In this document: piece after piece, positions 52,450 through 62,792 of the stretch
Position numbering within the stretch: the first letter of the stretch is position 1
Layout of the letters: each line of letters begins with the position of its first letter
NCBI RefSeq assembly: GCF_004320525.1
Contig: NZ_SIHX01000001.1
Location: forward strand, 372,001 to 436,000
DNA: 64,000 nucleotides
Origin: Arthrobacter sp. S39
GTDB lineage: Bacteria; Actinomycetota; Actinomycetes; Actinomycetales; Micrococcaceae
Direction of reading: 5' to 3'
The notes under the pieces: model-generated
What the model was told of the DNA's origin: nothing
Seen by the model: the letters and a program-made list of their open reading frames with translations, nothing else
Database searches by the model: none
Made by a program: the position numbers and the translations under genes

Positions 52450-53711
52450 ACCCGGCGGATCCCCAACCGGGCTCCACGCTGACCGCCGTCAACCCCGTCA
52501 CCGAAGCCGGCCGGATGGCGCCCAAGGACTACGACGCCGTGCTGCTCGCCTCCTTCGGCGGGCCCGAGGGCCAGGATGACGTCCTGCCGTTCCTCCGCAA
52601 CGTCACCCGCGGCCGCGGCATCCCCGACGAGCGGCTCGAAGAGGTCTCCCACCACTACCGGGCCAACGGCGGCATCAGCCCCATCAACCAGCAGAACCGC
52701 GAGCTCAAGGCGGCACTGGAAGCCGAGCTTGCCGCCCGCGGCATCGGGCTGCCGGTGCTCTGGGGCAACCGCAACTGGGACCCCTACATCCCGCAGACGC
52801 TGCAGGACGCGTACGACGCCGGCCACCGCAGGCTGCTGATGATCACTACGAGTGCCTACTCCTGTTACTCCAGCTGCCGCCAGTACCGCGAAGACATCGG
52901 CATGGCACTGAACGAGACCGGCCTGGACGGCCGGCTCGAGGTGGACAAGGTGCGCCAGTACTTCGACCACCCGGGCTTTGTGGAGCCCTTTGTTGAAGGG
53001 ACCGCCGCCGGCCTGGCCGACGTCCGCGCCCAGCTCGCTGCGGCCGGCACCCCGGACGCGCCCGTGCACATCCTGTTCGCCACGCACTCCATTCCCACCC
53101 GCGACGCCGACGCAGCCGGACGGTCCGACGCCGAGCCGCGCGACTTCGAGGAAGGCTCCGCGTACGTCGCGCAGCACCTCGCCACTGGTGCCGCGGTGAT
53201 CAGCCGTGTTGAGGCCGCATCGGGCCTCACCGCACCCTGGTCCCTCGTCTACCAGTCGCGTTCAGGTGCCCCGCACGTGCCGTGGCTGGAACCGGACATC
53301 AACGACGCCATCGAGGAACTGGCCGGCCAGGGCATCAAGGGCATCGTGATTGTTCCGCTGGGCTTCGTCAGTGACCACATGGAGGTTGTCTGGGACCTGG
53401 ACACCGAAGCGCTGGAGACCTGCCGCAACCTGGGCCTGGCCGCCACCCGGGTGCCCACACCCGGCACGCACCGCCGGTTCGTCAACGGGCTGGTGGACCT
53501 CATCTCGGAGCGGACCCGGTCCGCCAACATCGCCGACCGTCCGGCAGTGACCGGCCTCGGCCCGTGGTACGACGTCTGCCGTCCCGGCTGCTGCGCCAAC
53601 TTCCGCGGCGAAAAGCCCACCATCGCCGGCGCGGACACCACGGTTGGAACCGGACACGACCCGTACCCTGACGCGACCGCAGTGCCGGCCGGGGGAGAAG
53701 GCGCCCAGTGA
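52446..53711 (+). CDS. hemH: Coproporphyrin ferrochelatase HemH/CpfC
   Basis: A 421-residue enzyme inserting iron into coproporphyrin III. LLASFGGPEGQDDVLPFL at the N-terminus, GNRNWDPYI, LFATHSIPTRDA with the catalytic His, VYQSRSG and VPLGFVSDHMEVVWDLD are family blocks. Cys residues in SAYSCYSSCRQY and WYDVCRPGCCANFRG suggest the [2Fe-2S] cluster of actinobacterial CpfC. A C-terminal tail of 50 residues is longer than in Bacillus. Overlaps hemQ and hemC by four bases each. Confidence 0.94.
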   Translation: MNPADPQPGSTLTAVNPVTEAGRMAPKDYDAVLLASFGGPEGQDDVLPFLRNVTRGRGIPDERLEEVSHHYRANGGISPINQQNRELKAALEAELAARGIGLPVLWGNRNWDPYIPQTLQDAYDAGHRRLLMITTSAYSCYSSCRQYREDIGMALNETGLDGRLEVDKVRQYFDHPGFVEPFVEGTAAGLADVRAQLAAAGTPDAPVHILFATHSIPTRDADAAGRSDAEPRDFEEGSAYVAQHLATGAAVISRVEAASGLTAPWSLVYQSRSGAPHVPWLEPDINDAIEELAGQGIKGIVIVPLGFVSDHMEVVWDLDTEALETCRNLGLAATRVPTPGTHRRFVNGLVDLISERTRSANIADRPAVTGLGPWYDVCRPGCCANFRGEKPTIAGADTTVGTGHDPYPDATAVPAGGEGAQ

Positions 53712-54706
53712 CCGTCCGGATCGGAACCAGGGCCAGTAAGCTCGCCCTGACCCAGACGCAGCAGACCGCGGACCAGCTTGCCGCCGTCGGCGGATTCCCC
53801 GTGGAACTGGTGCACGTCAGGACCGACGGCGATGTCCTCACCGGTTCGTTGTCCCAGATGGGCGGCACCGGCGTTTTTGTTGTTGCCCTGCGCGAAGCGC
53901 TCCTGCGCAACGAGTGCGACGTCGCAGTTCACTCGCTGAAGGACCTGCCCACCGGCGCAGCTGTTGGCCTCACGCTGGCGGCTACGCCCCGCCGCGTTGA
54001 TGTCCGCGACGTCCTCTGCGCCCGCGACGGCCTGAAGCTGGCCGACCTGCCGCAGGGCGCCACCGTGGGCACCGGCTCACCGCGGCGCGCTGCACAGCTC
54101 CGTGCCGCACGGCCGGACCTGCAGATCCTGGACATCCGCGGCAACGTGGATACCCGCCTTGGCCGCGTGCCTGGGCTTCCGGGCAACGTGACGGACCAGG
54201 TGGTGCCAGGCAAGTCCTGCGACCTCGACGCCGTAGTCCTCGCCGCCGCCGGCCTGGAGCGGATCAGCCGGCTCGACGCCGTCACCGAGTTCCTCGAAAC
54301 CGACGTGATGCTGCCGGCCGCCGGGCAGGGGTCGCTGGCCATTGAATGCCGCACCGCCGACGCTCCCCGCAAGGCCGGATCAACGGAAGGCTCGCAGGGC
54401 GTCCTGGCCCAGGCCCTGGCGGCACTCGATGATCCTGACACCAGGCTCGCCGTCACCGCCGAGCGTGCGCTGCTGGCCCGGCTTGAGGCCGGCTGCGCTG
54501 CCCCAGTGGGCGCCTACGCCTACCGCAAGGGCAGCATGCTGCACCTCGAAGCCGTGGTCTGCGCCGTGGACGGGACAGCCTCCGTCCGCGACAAACGCGC
54601 CACCGACGGGCTGACCGAGGTAGGGGCCACGCTCCTGGGCATCGAACTGGCAGAGGTCCTCCTTGCCGGCGGCGCCGCCGACATCGCAGACCTCCAGGCA
54701 TCCTGA
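53708..54706 (+). CDS. hemC: Porphobilinogen deaminase HemC
   Basis: A 332-residue enzyme that joins four porphobilinogens into hydroxymethylbilane. IGTRASKLALTQTQ, HSLKDLPTG, VGTGSPRRAAQLRA, IRGNVDTRLG and the cofactor loop LEAGCAAPVGAY with Cys263 for dipyrromethane are all present. GTG start overlaps the hemH stop (GTGA). hemD follows after 36 bp. Confidence 0.96.
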   Translation: MTVRIGTRASKLALTQTQQTADQLAAVGGFPVELVHVRTDGDVLTGSLSQMGGTGVFVVALREALLRNECDVAVHSLKDLPTGAAVGLTLAATPRRVDVRDVLCARDGLKLADLPQGATVGTGSPRRAAQLRAARPDLQILDIRGNVDTRLGRVPGLPGNVTDQVVPGKSCDLDAVVLAAAGLERISRLDAVTEFLETDVMLPAAGQGSLAIECRTADAPRKAGSTEGSQGVLAQALAALDDPDTRLAVTAERALLARLEAGCAAPVGAYAYRKGSMLHLEAVVCAVDGTASVRDKRATDGLTEVGATLLGIELAEVLLAGGAADIADLQAS

Positions 54707-54742
54707 CCGGGTCCGTGGACACGCGCCCGGGGGCGTCCTGAC

Positions 54743-55675
54743 ATGGCGGGCCAGGACAACAGCTTCCAGCAGGACCAGCGGCCGCTCGCTCACACCCGGG
54801 TCCTGATCACCCGCAGCCCGGAGCGGTCGCTGTCCCTCATCTCCGCCCTGGAACAGGCAGGTGCGCAGGCACTGCTGCTGCCGCTGATCGATTTTGAGCG
54901 GGCCGCGGACCAGCATTCCCTGGACGTGGCCTGTGATGCCCTGGCGGCCGGGGCGTTCGACTGGCTGGTGGTCAGCAGCGCCACGACGGTCCACGTCCTG
55001 AGCGACAAGGCCGCCGAGCGTGGCCTGGCCCTCGGCGACTGGCTGCCCGCCACGACCCGGGTGGCCGCCATCGGCCAGGCTTCGAGGGGAATGCTCGAAT
55101 CCGCGGGAGTCTCCGTCACGCTCGTGCCTGAGACCGCTCAGTCGGCTGCCGGGCTGCTTGACGCATGGCCGGCCGGTGCAGGCCGTGTGCTCCTGCCGCA
55201 GGCCGACATCGCGGCACCACGCCTGGCCGAAGGGCTGACGGCGTCCGGGGCCTCCGTTACGGTCGTCACTGCCTACCGGACCGTCGACTTTCCGGCCGAT
55301 GCGGAGCGCAGGCTCGCCGTCGAACCGCTGGCAACCGGCCCGGGGGAAAACGGCCCCGCCGCACCCGTGGCCGTGCCGTCGTCGTACGCGCTGCTGACCC
55401 CTGAAGCCGCCCAACGCGAGATCGCCGCCGGCCGGCTGCACGCCGTCGTAGCCGCATCACCCAGCGCCGCCCGGCGCATCAACGCCCTGCTGACCCCGCT
55501 GCAGGACTGCCGGCTCGTCGCGATCGGACGTTCGACGGCGGACGAGGCCGCCGCGGTCGGACTGGACGTGGCTGCGGTCGCGGCTGAGCCCACCCCCGCC
55601 GGGCTCGTGGCCGCGGTGCGCGACGCCTTGGATTCCCCGACCCCACCCGGACCACCTGTGAAGGACACACCATGA
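54743..55675 (+). CDS. hemD: Uroporphyrinogen-III synthase HemD
   Basis: A 310-residue two-domain cyclase that closes and inverts ring D. The family is poorly conserved; here the two-lobe pattern ([38 protein letters not shown], then [16 protein letters not shown] and [18 protein letters not shown]) and position between hemC and hemB identify it. Longer than the 250-residue average, with an Ala/Pro-rich insert around residue 200. Stop overlaps hemB start. Confidence 0.88.
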   Translation: MAGQDNSFQQDQRPLAHTRVLITRSPERSLSLISALEQAGAQALLLPLIDFERAADQHSLDVACDALAAGAFDWLVVSSATTVHVLSDKAAERGLALGDWLPATTRVAAIGQASRGMLESAGVSVTLVPETAQSAAGLLDAWPAGAGRVLLPQADIAAPRLAEGLTASGASVTVVTAYRTVDFPADAERRLAVEPLATGPGENGPAAPVAVPSSYALLTPEAAQREIAAGRLHAVVAASPSAARRINALLTPLQDCRLVAIGRSTADEAAAVGLDVAAVAAEPTPAGLVAAVRDALDSPTPPGPPVKDTP

Positions 55676-56655
55676 GTTTCCCCAACCAACGTCCCCGCCG
55701 CCTGCGCACCACTCCGGCGATGCGCAGGCTCACCGCCGAAACGCGGCTGGCCCCGGCCGAGCTCATCCTGCCCGCCTTCATCAGGGAAGGGCTCACCGAC
55801 CCCAACCCCATCACGTCCATGCCGGGCGTGCTCCAGCACACCACGGACACGCTCAAGCGCGCCGCTGCCGAAGCCGTCGAGTTGGGCATCGGCGGGATCA
55901 TGCTCTTTGGCATCCCGGCGGTCCGGGACGCCGAAGGCACCGCTTCCCTGGATCCGGATGGCGTGCTCAACAAGGCCATCCGCGACGTCCGCGCCGAAGT
56001 GGGGGACGACCTGGTCATCATGAGCGACGTCTGCCTGGACGAGTTCACCGACCACGGGCACTGCGGCGTGCTCGACGCCGACGGGTACGTGGACAACGAC
56101 CGCACTGTGGAGATCTACGCCAGGATGGCCGTGGCCCAGGCCGATGCCGGCGCCCACATGCTGGGTCCGTCCGGCATGATGGACGGCCAGATCGCCGCCA
56201 TCCGCAGGGCGCTGGACGACGCCGGGCACACCACCACGTCCGTAGTTGCCTACGCAGCCAAGTACGCCTCGGCTTTCTACGGTCCGTTCCGTGAAGCCGT
56301 GGACTCCCAGCTGAAGGGTGACCGGCGGACGTACCAGATGGACGCCGGAAACCGCCGCGAGGCCATCCGGGAAGTGGAACTGGACCTGGCCGAAGGTGCT
56401 GACATCGTGATGGTGAAACCGGCCATGAGCTACCTGGACATCGTGGCCGACGTCGCGGCCATGAGCCCGGTCCCCGTTGCCGCCTACCAGATCTCCGGTG
56501 AGTACGCGATGATCGAGGCGGCGGCAGCGAACGGCTGGATCGACCGCCGCGCCGCCATCACCGAGTCCGTGCTGGGCATCCGCCGCGCCGGTGCCGACAT
56601 GGTGCTGACGTACTGGGCGGCCGAGCTCGCCGGCTGGCTGAGGGAATCCCGATGA
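55672..56655 (+). CDS. hemB: Delta-aminolevulinic acid dehydratase HemB
   Basis: A 327-residue porphobilinogen synthase. The substrate Lys lies in [15 protein letters not shown] and the second in [14 protein letters not shown]. The metal site reads [17 protein letters not shown]: the Zn-type Cys triad is only partly kept (C-x-D and a later C), so a mixed or magnesium-dependent site is likely. [14 protein letters not shown] starts the protein. Overlaps hemD and the LLM gene by four bases each. Confidence 0.95.
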   Translation: MSFPNQRPRRLRTTPAMRRLTAETRLAPAELILPAFIREGLTDPNPITSMPGVLQHTTDTLKRAAAEAVELGIGGIMLFGIPAVRDAEGTASLDPDGVLNKAIRDVRAEVGDDLVIMSDVCLDEFTDHGHCGVLDADGYVDNDRTVEIYARMAVAQADAGAHMLGPSGMMDGQIAAIRRALDDAGHTTTSVVAYAAKYASAFYGPFREAVDSQLKGDRRTYQMDAGNRREAIREVELDLAEGADIVMVKPAMSYLDIVADVAAMSPVPVAAYQISGEYAMIEAAAANGWIDRRAAITESVLGIRRAGADMVLTYWAAELAGWLRESR

Positions 56656-57752
56656 CCTCGCAGCCGGCCTCGGAGCCTGCGGCTTCCGCAGCCGCAGGGC
56701 CCACTGCGCCGGTAGCCGCGGACCGTATCCTGTTGGGGCTGAACACCTTCGGCGACGTCGGTGAGAACCCGGACGGCAGCCCGCAGCCGCATGCCCAGGT
56801 GCTCCGCCAGCTGCTTGAACAGGCTGAACTGGCTGACGCCGTCGGACTCCATGCGTTTGGCGTGGGGGAGCACCACCGCAAGGACTTCGCCGTCTCGGCC
56901 CCTGAGGTTTTCCTCGCCGCCGCGGCGGCCCGCACCCGGCAGATCCGGCTCGGCTCTGCTGTGACCGTTCTGAGCTCGGATGATCCCATCAGGGTGTTCC
57001 AGCGCTTCGCCACGGTGGACGCCCTCTCCAACGGCCGGGCGGAAGTCATGCTCGGCCGCGGATCCTTCGTCGAGTCATTCCCGCTGTTCGGGCTGGACCT
57101 GGCCGACTACGAGGTCCTGTTCGAAGAGAAGCTCGAGCTGTTCGACAAGGTGCGGTCGCAGAAACCCGTGCACTGGGAAGGCCGCACCCGGCCCGCGCTG
57201 CACGGCCTGAGCGTCTACCCGCCGCTCGAGCACCACCTGCTTCCCACCTGGATCGGCGTGGGCGGAACCACTGAATCGGTCCTCCGCTGCGCCCAGTACG
57301 GGTACCCCATCATCTTCGCGATCATCGGCGGGCAGCCCCGCGCCTTCGGGCCGCTCGCCGACCTTTACCGCGAAGCCATGTCCCAGTACGGGCATCCCCT
57401 GCAGCAGGTCGCCACCCACTCGCCCGGGCACGTGGCAGCAACCGATGAGCAGGCCCGCGAGGAGTTCTTCCCGCACTGGCTCAAGCTGCGGAACAGGATC
57501 GGCGCCGAACGCGGCTGGGGACCGGCCGGGCGGCAGGAGTTCGACTCCCTCTGCGCCCCGGACGGTGCGCTGTACGTGGGGTCCCCGGATACCGTGGCGA
57601 GGAAGATCGCCCGGCTCAAGGCGGACCTGGGTGTGGACCGTTTTGACCTCAAATACAGCAGCGGCCCGCTGCCGCACCCGGCCATGATGCGCTCCATCGA
57701 GCTGATGGGCACGGCGGTGGCGCCCAAGGTGTCCGAACTGCTCGGTAACTGA
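56652..57752 (+). CDS. LLM-class flavin-dependent oxidoreductase in the heme operon
   Basis: A 366-residue TIM-barrel luciferase-like monooxygenase. [53 protein letters not shown] and the [19 protein letters not shown] block are class motifs; a C-terminal [14 protein letters not shown] binds flavin. The cofactor (FMN or F420) cannot be told. Its start overlaps the hemB stop and hemL follows 29 bp later, so it is an integral operon member. No step in known heme synthesis needs it. Confidence 0.85.
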   Translation: MTSQPASEPAASAAAGPTAPVAADRILLGLNTFGDVGENPDGSPQPHAQVLRQLLEQAELADAVGLHAFGVGEHHRKDFAVSAPEVFLAAAAARTRQIRLGSAVTVLSSDDPIRVFQRFATVDALSNGRAEVMLGRGSFVESFPLFGLDLADYEVLFEEKLELFDKVRSQKPVHWEGRTRPALHGLSVYPPLEHHLLPTWIGVGGTTESVLRCAQYGYPIIFAIIGGQPRAFGPLADLYREAMSQYGHPLQQVATHSPGHVAATDEQAREEFFPHWLKLRNRIGAERGWGPAGRQEFDSLCAPDGALYVGSPDTVARKIARLKADLGVDRFDLKYSSGPLPHPAMMRSIELMGTAVAPKVSELLGN

Positions 57753-57781
57753 CGCGCCGGCCAACTGAAAGAATAGGAACC

Positions 57782-59113
57782 ATGACTTCCAGCAACCCTC
57801 GCAACGAGGAACTCTTCGACCGCGCCCGCCGGCTGATGCCCGGCGGCGTGAACTCCCCCGTCCGGGCCTTCGGCTCCGTGGGTGGAACGCCCCGGTTTAT
57901 GGTGTCCGCCAAGGGGCCGTACCTCACGGATGCCGACGGGAAGGAATACGTCGACCTGGTCTGCTCCTGGGGCCCGGCCCTGCTGGGCCACGCGCATCCC
58001 GCCGTCCTGGAAGCAGTCCACGCGGCAGTGGACCGTGGCCTGTCGTTCGGTGCGTCCACGCCCGATGAGGCCAACCTGGCAGCCATCGTGCAGGAACGCG
58101 TCCCGGCAGCGGAACGCGTCCGGATGGTGTCCACCGGCACCGAGGCCACCATGACGGCCGTGCGGCTGGCCCGCGGATTCACCGGACGCAACCTGATCAT
58201 CAAGTTTGCCGGCTGCTACCACGGCCACCTGGACGGGCTCCTGGCCGCGGCCGGTTCCGGCGTCGCCACTCTGGCACTGCCCGGTTCGGCCGGTGTCACG
58301 GAAGCCACCGCCGCCGAAACGCTTGTCCTGCCGTACAACGACCTCGCAGCGGTCGAGGCCGCCTTCGCCGCGCACGGCGCCAATATCGCGGCCGTCATCA
58401 CCGAAGCCGCCCCCGCCAACATGGGCGTGGTGACCCCCGCCGAGGGGTTCAACCTGGGGCTGTCCCGCATCACCCGCGAGCATGGCGCCCTGCTGATTCT
58501 GGACGAAGTGCTCACAGGCTTCCGCACCGGTTATTCGGGCTACTGGGGCCTCACCGGCGGCGCACCCGACGCCGCGGAACCGTGGACCCCTGACCTGCTG
58601 ACCTTCGGAAAGGTCATCGGCGGCGGAATGCCGACGGCGGCCCTCGGCGGGCGTGCCGACGTCATGGACTATCTCGCGCCGCTTGGCCCGGTGTACCAGG
58701 CCGGCACCCTGTCCGGGAACCCCGTGGCCATGGCCGCCGGCGTGGCCACGCTGACCCATGCGACCCGGGACGTCTACTCATTCATCGATGCCCGGTCGCT
58801 GGAACTCTCGTCGGCGCTGTCCGCGGCGCTGGATTCGGCCGGTGTGGACCACTCCATCCAGTTCGCCGGAAACCTGTTCTCGGTTGCGTTCGGAACATCG
58901 GCCCATGGCGTCCACAACTACGCGGACGCCCAGGCCCAGGAGACCTTCCGGTACGCGCCGTTCTTCCACTCGATGCTGGAAGCCGGGGTTTACCTGCCGC
59001 CGTCCGTCTTTGAGGCCTGGTTCCTCTCGGCAGCGCACGACGACGCCGCCATGAACCGGATCTTCGACGCCCTCCCGGCAGCAGCGAAGGCAGCTGCCGC
59101 CGCGCAACGCTAG
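57782..59113 (+). CDS. hemL: Glutamate-1-semialdehyde 2,1-aminomutase HemL
   Basis: A 443-residue PLP enzyme producing 5-aminolevulinate. [20 protein letters not shown] at the start, [16 protein letters not shown], the PLP Lys in [12 protein letters not shown] and [16 protein letters not shown] are present. GAAAGAATAGG precedes the ATG. Last gene of the heme operon, closed by a strong terminator. Confidence 0.96.
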   Translation: MTSSNPRNEELFDRARRLMPGGVNSPVRAFGSVGGTPRFMVSAKGPYLTDADGKEYVDLVCSWGPALLGHAHPAVLEAVHAAVDRGLSFGASTPDEANLAAIVQERVPAAERVRMVSTGTEATMTAVRLARGFTGRNLIIKFAGCYHGHLDGLLAAAGSGVATLALPGSAGVTEATAAETLVLPYNDLAAVEAAFAAHGANIAAVITEAAPANMGVVTPAEGFNLGLSRITREHGALLILDEVLTGFRTGYSGYWGLTGGAPDAAEPWTPDLLTFGKVIGGGMPTAALGGRADVMDYLAPLGPVYQAGTLSGNPVAMAAGVATLTHATRDVYSFIDARSLELSSALSAALDSAGVDHSIQFAGNLFSVAFGTSAHGVHNYADAQAQETFRYAPFFHSMLEAGVYLPPSVFEAWFLSAAHDDAAMNRIFDALPAAAKAAAAAQR

Positions 59114-59137
59114 CTCCGGCGTCGTTCCTTAAACCGG

Positions 59138-59205
59138 AAATCCCCGCCTCCCGGACGAATCCCCTCTGTATGCAAGGGGGAAATGTCCGGGAGGCGGGGA
59201 TTTTC
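59138..59205. terminator. Terminator at the end of the heme operon
   Basis: AAATCCCCGCCTCCCGGA and TCCGGGAGGCGGGGATTT form an 18-bp stem; inside it CCCCT and AGGGG make a second small helix. TTTTCTGTT follows on the plus side and the mirror A run serves the minus side, where the ABC operon ends at 59214. Confidence 0.88.
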
Positions 59206-59213
59206 TGTTGGCG

Positions 59214-59951
59214 CTAGAGGACGTCCGAAAGGAAGCCCTTCAGCCGGTCCGTGGCCGGGGAGGTGAAGATCTGCTCGGGCGGACCCGATTCCACCACCAC
59301 GCCGGCGTCCATGAACGTCACGCTGTCAGAGACGTTGCGGGAGAAACCCATCTCGTGGGTCACCACCACCATGGTCATGCCGCCCTTGGCGAGGTCCGCC
59401 ATCAGCGACAGGACACCCTTGACAAGCTCGGGGTCCAGGGCCGACGTTGCCTCGTCGAAAAACATCACTTCAGGCTTCATGGCCAGCGCACGGGCGATCG
59501 CCACGCGCTGCTGCTGGCCGCCGGAAAGGTTGGCCGGACGGGCATCAGCTTTGTGCTTCAGGCCCACGAGGTCCAGCTGGTCCAGGGCTTCGGCGTGTGC
59601 CTGGTCCTTCGGCAGCTTCCGGAGCTTGCGCAGTGCCAGCGAGATGTTTTCTGCCACCGTTTTGTGCGGGAACAGATTGAACTGCTGGAACACCATGCCG
59701 ATCCGCTGGCGCAGCTCATCCGGGTTGTCCTTCAGGACGGACCTGCCGTCCAGCAGGATGTCGCCCTGGTCGGGTTCGATCAGCCGGTTCATGACGCGCA
59801 GCAAGGTGGACTTGCCGGAGCCGGACGGTCCGATCACGGACGCCGTGGTGCCCTTCTCCACGTGGAGGTCTATGCCGCGAAGCACATGGTTGTGGCCGAA
59901 CGAAAGGTGCAGGTTCTTGCCGGTCAGGGTACCGGAGGTAAATTCCGTCAT
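59214..59951 (-). CDS. Polar amino-acid ABC transporter ATPase
   Basis: A 245-residue GlnQ-type ATPase: Walker [26 protein letters not shown], signature [16 protein letters not shown], Walker [15 protein letters not shown] (DEA instead of DEP) and [10 protein letters not shown]. Last of a three-gene operon with a permease and a binding protein. Its start overlaps the permease stop by four bases. The substrate is an amino acid of unknown identity. Confidence 0.92.
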   Translation of the reverse strand: MTEFTSGTLTGKNLHLSFGHNHVLRGIDLHVEKGTTASVIGPSGSGKSTLLRVMNRLIEPDQGDILLDGRSVLKDNPDELRQRIGMVFQQFNLFPHKTVAENISLALRKLRKLPKDQAHAEALDQLDLVGLKHKADARPANLSGGQQQRVAIARALAMKPEVMFFDEATSALDPELVKGVLSLMADLAKGGMTMVVVTHEMGFSRNVSDSVTFMDAGVVVESGPPEQIFTSPATDRLKGFLSDVL

Positions 59952-60712
59952 GCCTGTGCCCCCTTGCCGATAGGTGCCGCCAGCTCGTCGGGTTCCTTCT
60001 TCTCCGGCCGGCCGGTACGCAGCCGGTTGTCGATGAAGTTCACGAAGTGGGTCAGCGGAACAGTGAGGATCAGATACAGCAGGCCGGCAGCCACCAGCGG
60101 GGAGAGATTCCCCGAGTTGGCCATTGCGTCGTTCCCGATGCGGAAGATCTCCCGTTCGGAGGCCGCCAGGCCCAGCATGAACACCAATGAGGAGTCCTTG
60201 AGCAATGCAATGAACTGGTTTACCAGGGCAGGCAGCACGCGGCGGATGCCCTGCGGCACCACCACCAGGCGCATGGAGCTGCCGTAGCTGAATCCCAGCG
60301 CCCGGGACGCCTCCAGCTGTCCTTTCTCCACGCTCTGGATGCCGGAGCGGAAGATCTCTCCGATGTACGCCGCAGCAATGAGCGTCAGGGCGAGGACACC
60401 CAACGGATAAGGGTTCCGGGAGCCGGTCAGCTCGCGGGCAAGCGGACTGAGGCCGATCCCGATCACCAGGATCACCAGGATGGCCGGCAAGCCACGGAAG
60501 ATGTCGGTGTAGATGCGCGCCACCCAGCGGGCCCCGGCGTTGCGGGAGATGCCCATCAGGGCAAGCGCCAGGCCCAGGACAGACCCCAGCACCGCCGAGG
60601 AAACTGCCAGGATGATCGTGTTGGGCAGGCCCACCATGATCAGGGACGGCAGGACCTCCGCCATCGCACCCCAGTTAAAGAAGGTGTCGGCAAGTTGTTC
60701 GAGTGTGTCCAT
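59948..60712 (-). CDS. Polar amino-acid ABC transporter permease
   Basis: A 254-residue HisM/GlnP-type permease with one permease core ([22 protein letters not shown]), [18 protein letters not shown] and the ATPase loop [27 protein letters not shown]. Start at 60712 ([15 protein letters not shown]) is favoured; the longer frame to 60802 overlaps the binding-protein gene. A homodimer or a pairing with another permease would be needed, as no second one is here. Confidence 0.9.
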   Translation of the reverse strand: MDTLEQLADTFFNWGAMAEVLPSLIMVGLPNTIILAVSSAVLGSVLGLALALMGISRNAGARWVARIYTDIFRGLPAILVILVIGIGLSPLARELTGSRNPYPLGVLALTLIAAAYIGEIFRSGIQSVEKGQLEASRALGFSYGSSMRLVVVPQGIRRVLPALVNQFIALLKDSSLVFMLGLAASEREIFRIGNDAMANSGNLSPLVAAGLLYLILTVPLTHFVNFIDNRLRTGRPEKKEPDELAAPIGKGAQA

Positions 60713-60729
60713 CAGGGCAGCGGTCCTGA

Positions 60730-61662
60730 TCAGCTCTGCGGAACCGTGGCAGCCTTGCTGCCCGGCTTCCAGTCGCTCGGCATTTCGCGGTCCGGGTACC
60801 ATTCCTTGGTCAGCTTGGACCAGGTGCCGTCAGCGATCACGGCGTCCAGGCCGGAGTTCAGGGCATCGATCAGGGGCTGGTTGTCCTTGTTCACGGCGTA
60901 GGCAGTGAAGTTCTGGGTGTTGACCACGGACTCGGCGATGACGGTGCCGTCGCCTTCCTTGACCTGGCCGGTTGCCTGCTGCGACGGGGCAACCCAGGCG
61001 TCGACCTGGCCGTTGCGCACGTTGGCGTACACAGTGTTGTAGTCCGGGAAGCGGATGGGTTCGAGCTTCAGCGTGTTGGTGACGTAGTCGTCCTGCACGG
61101 TGCCCTGGACCACACCGATGCGGAGGCTGTCATCCAGGTCGGCGAAGCCCTTGACGTCGCCGTCGGTCTTGGCCACTACCGCCATGAAGCCGAAGTCGTA
61201 GCCGTTGGTGAAGCCCACGTTTTCGCGGCGCTTGTCCGTGGTGGAGATGGAGGAGGATCCGACGTCGAACTGCTTGTTCTGGACCTGCGAGAGCAGGGCG
61301 GAGAAGTCGGTGGCGACGAACTCGACCTCGAGGCCGAGCTTGTCACCGATGGCGCGCAGCAGTTCGTTGTCGTAGCCGGTGAACTTGCCTGAGGGGTCAA
61401 GGAAGATGTTGGGCGGCGCATCCGAGAGCGTACCTACTTCGAGCTTGCCTTCGGTGTTCAGGCCGAGCTTGGACTTGTCGATCTTGTCGATCGGGGTGAC
61501 CTCAGCGGTGGTGTACTTGTCCAACGTCTGCTGATCGCTGCCGGCCAGGGCGTCCGTCGGCGTGCCGGTGGGCTGGGACGCCCCGCCGCAGGCCGCGAGG
61601 GAGGCGGCCAGGGCAATAGCCACAGGAACGCCGGTCAGCCACTTCATGGCTTTCGATTTCAT
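60730..61662 (-). CDS. Amino-acid ABC transporter binding lipoprotein
   Basis: A 310-residue family 3 binding protein with lipoprotein signal (lipobox LAAC, Cys25). After a linker of about 45 residues the ligand domain begins: LEVGTLSDAPPNIFLDPSGKFTGYDNELLRAIG, then GSSSISTTDKRRENVGFT and VVQGTVQDDYV. The ligand pocket is less typical than in GluB, so the amino acid cannot be named. First gene of the minus-strand operon. Confidence 0.9.
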   Translation of the reverse strand: MKSKAMKWLTGVPVAIALAASLAACGGASQPTGTPTDALAGSDQQTLDKYTTAEVTPIDKIDKSKLGLNTEGKLEVGTLSDAPPNIFLDPSGKFTGYDNELLRAIGDKLGLEVEFVATDFSALLSQVQNKQFDVGSSSISTTDKRRENVGFTNGYDFGFMAVVAKTDGDVKGFADLDDSLRIGVVQGTVQDDYVTNTLKLEPIRFPDYNTVYANVRNGQVDAWVAPSQQATGQVKEGDGTVIAESVVNTQNFTAYAVNKDNQPLIDALNSGLDAVIADGTWSKLTKEWYPDREMPSDWKPGSKAATVPQS

Positions 61663-61970
61663 CAGGTAGTCACTTTCATCTGAGTCATAAGTTCATCCCG
61701 GCCGTAATACTGCATACGTGGCGCCGGGGGCCTGCCACACCATGGAACTGACGTTCAGGACAGGGGACCGCAAAACTTAATCATCTCACTAAGGCCTATT
61801 CCTGCGGATAGACGAAGAAAGTAGCAGCCCAAAGCGGTGTGGGCCGAATATTGCTCGGCTCAGGCCATGTGTCCGCTCCGGCCCGGCCTGATGGCGTCGA
61901 TATTGCCGAATCGCCGCATGCTCTGGCCCTGCATGCACGGTCGGCCGAATAAGTGTGAGTTAGCTCGCAG
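61663..61970. other. 308-bp intergenic region between the ABC operon and the exonuclease gene
   Basis: No gene is supported here. It should contain the promoter of the minus-strand ABC operon, but I see no well-spaced -35/-10 pair; an AT-richer stretch near 61778-61825 is the likely place. GCATGC repeated in inverse at 61921-61944 is a weak hairpin that might end the exonuclease transcript. Confidence 0.35.
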
Positions 61971-62681
61971 CTAGAAGTCGCCCCGGCTTGCGTCTTCGGG
62001 CGGCAGGACCGGCCAGTCGCCTTCGATCACGGCAGCAGGCTTGGTCTTCCTCAGGTAGCCCTGGAAATCGGCCGCCTGGCTGACGGCCCAGTCCACCTGG
62101 AGCTGGTGAAGCTGGCTGGCCGGCATCCTGAGCTTGGGAAACTTGCCCGCCATCGCGTCCAGGACCCGGACGGTGGCGAGGGCGTCCGCGGCGGAGGTGT
62201 GGGCGTTGTCCAGGCTGACGCCGTATTCCTCGCACAGGGCGGTGAGCGTTCGTTTGCCTTTCCGGTACCTGTCCACCTGCTTGTTCATGATGTACGGATC
62301 AAGGACGGGAAACCGGCTCAGCTGCTTGACGCCGTACCGCGCCGATTCCGCGGCCAGCACAGTGAAATCGTAGCTGGCGTTGAACGCAATCACGGGAACG
62401 CCCGCATCAAAGAGCTCCTGCAGAACGGTGGCAAGCTCCCGCGTCACCTCATGGGCGGGGCGGCCCTCGCTCCTGGCCTGCTCGGTTGTGACACCGTGGA
62501 TATCGCTTGCTTCCGTGGGAATCTCGACACCCGGATCGGCCAGCCATTCATGTTCCGTGATGACATCCCCCTGATGGTCAACCACAGTCACCGACGCCGT
62601 GACAATGCGTGCCGCGCGGGAGTTGCGGCCAGTGGTCTCGAGGTCGAACGCGGCGCGGGGGAGGGTGTTCCAAGTGCTCAT
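61971..62681 (-). CDS. DEDDh-type 3'-5' exonuclease, DnaQ-like
   Basis: A 236-residue nuclease of the Pol III epsilon fold. Exo I is FDLETTG, Exo II is FNASYDFTVL, and Exo III holds the HTSAADALAT His and Asp. The C-terminal 60 residues are an extension without known motif. It may proofread or trim DNA ends. TAGCGT is six bases from the ATG, so it is likely leaderless; divergent from the alkyltransferase-like gene. Confidence 0.9.
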   Translation of the reverse strand: MSTWNTLPRAAFDLETTGRNSRAARIVTASVTVVDHQGDVITEHEWLADPGVEIPTEASDIHGVTTEQARSEGRPAHEVTRELATVLQELFDAGVPVIAFNASYDFTVLAAESARYGVKQLSRFPVLDPYIMNKQVDRYRKGKRTLTALCEEYGVSLDNAHTSAADALATVRVLDAMAGKFPKLRMPASQLHQLQVDWAVSQAADFQGYLRKTKPAAVIEGDWPVLPPEDASRGDF

Positions 62682-62687
62682 GTTTCC

Positions 62688-62693
62688 ACGCTA
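62688..62693 (-). promoter_or_regulatory. -10 box of the exonuclease gene, leaderless spacing
   Basis: On the minus strand TAGCGT is followed by six bases and the ATG at 62681; it is the same hexamer and spacing as galE. Confidence 0.6.
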
Positions 62694-62780
62694 CCGGGCC
62701 GCACTGACAGTCTCCGGCAGCGCCGTCGGCGGGTCAGGATTCTTCCTTCCCGGCGTACCGGGCGGTGCGCCGAAACCGGC

Positions 62781-62786
62781 TACGCT
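62781..62786 (+). promoter_or_regulatory. -10 box of the alkyltransferase-like gene, leaderless spacing
   Basis: TACGCT is followed by six bases and the ATG at 62793. Confidence 0.6.
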
Positions 62787-62792
62787 GGATCA

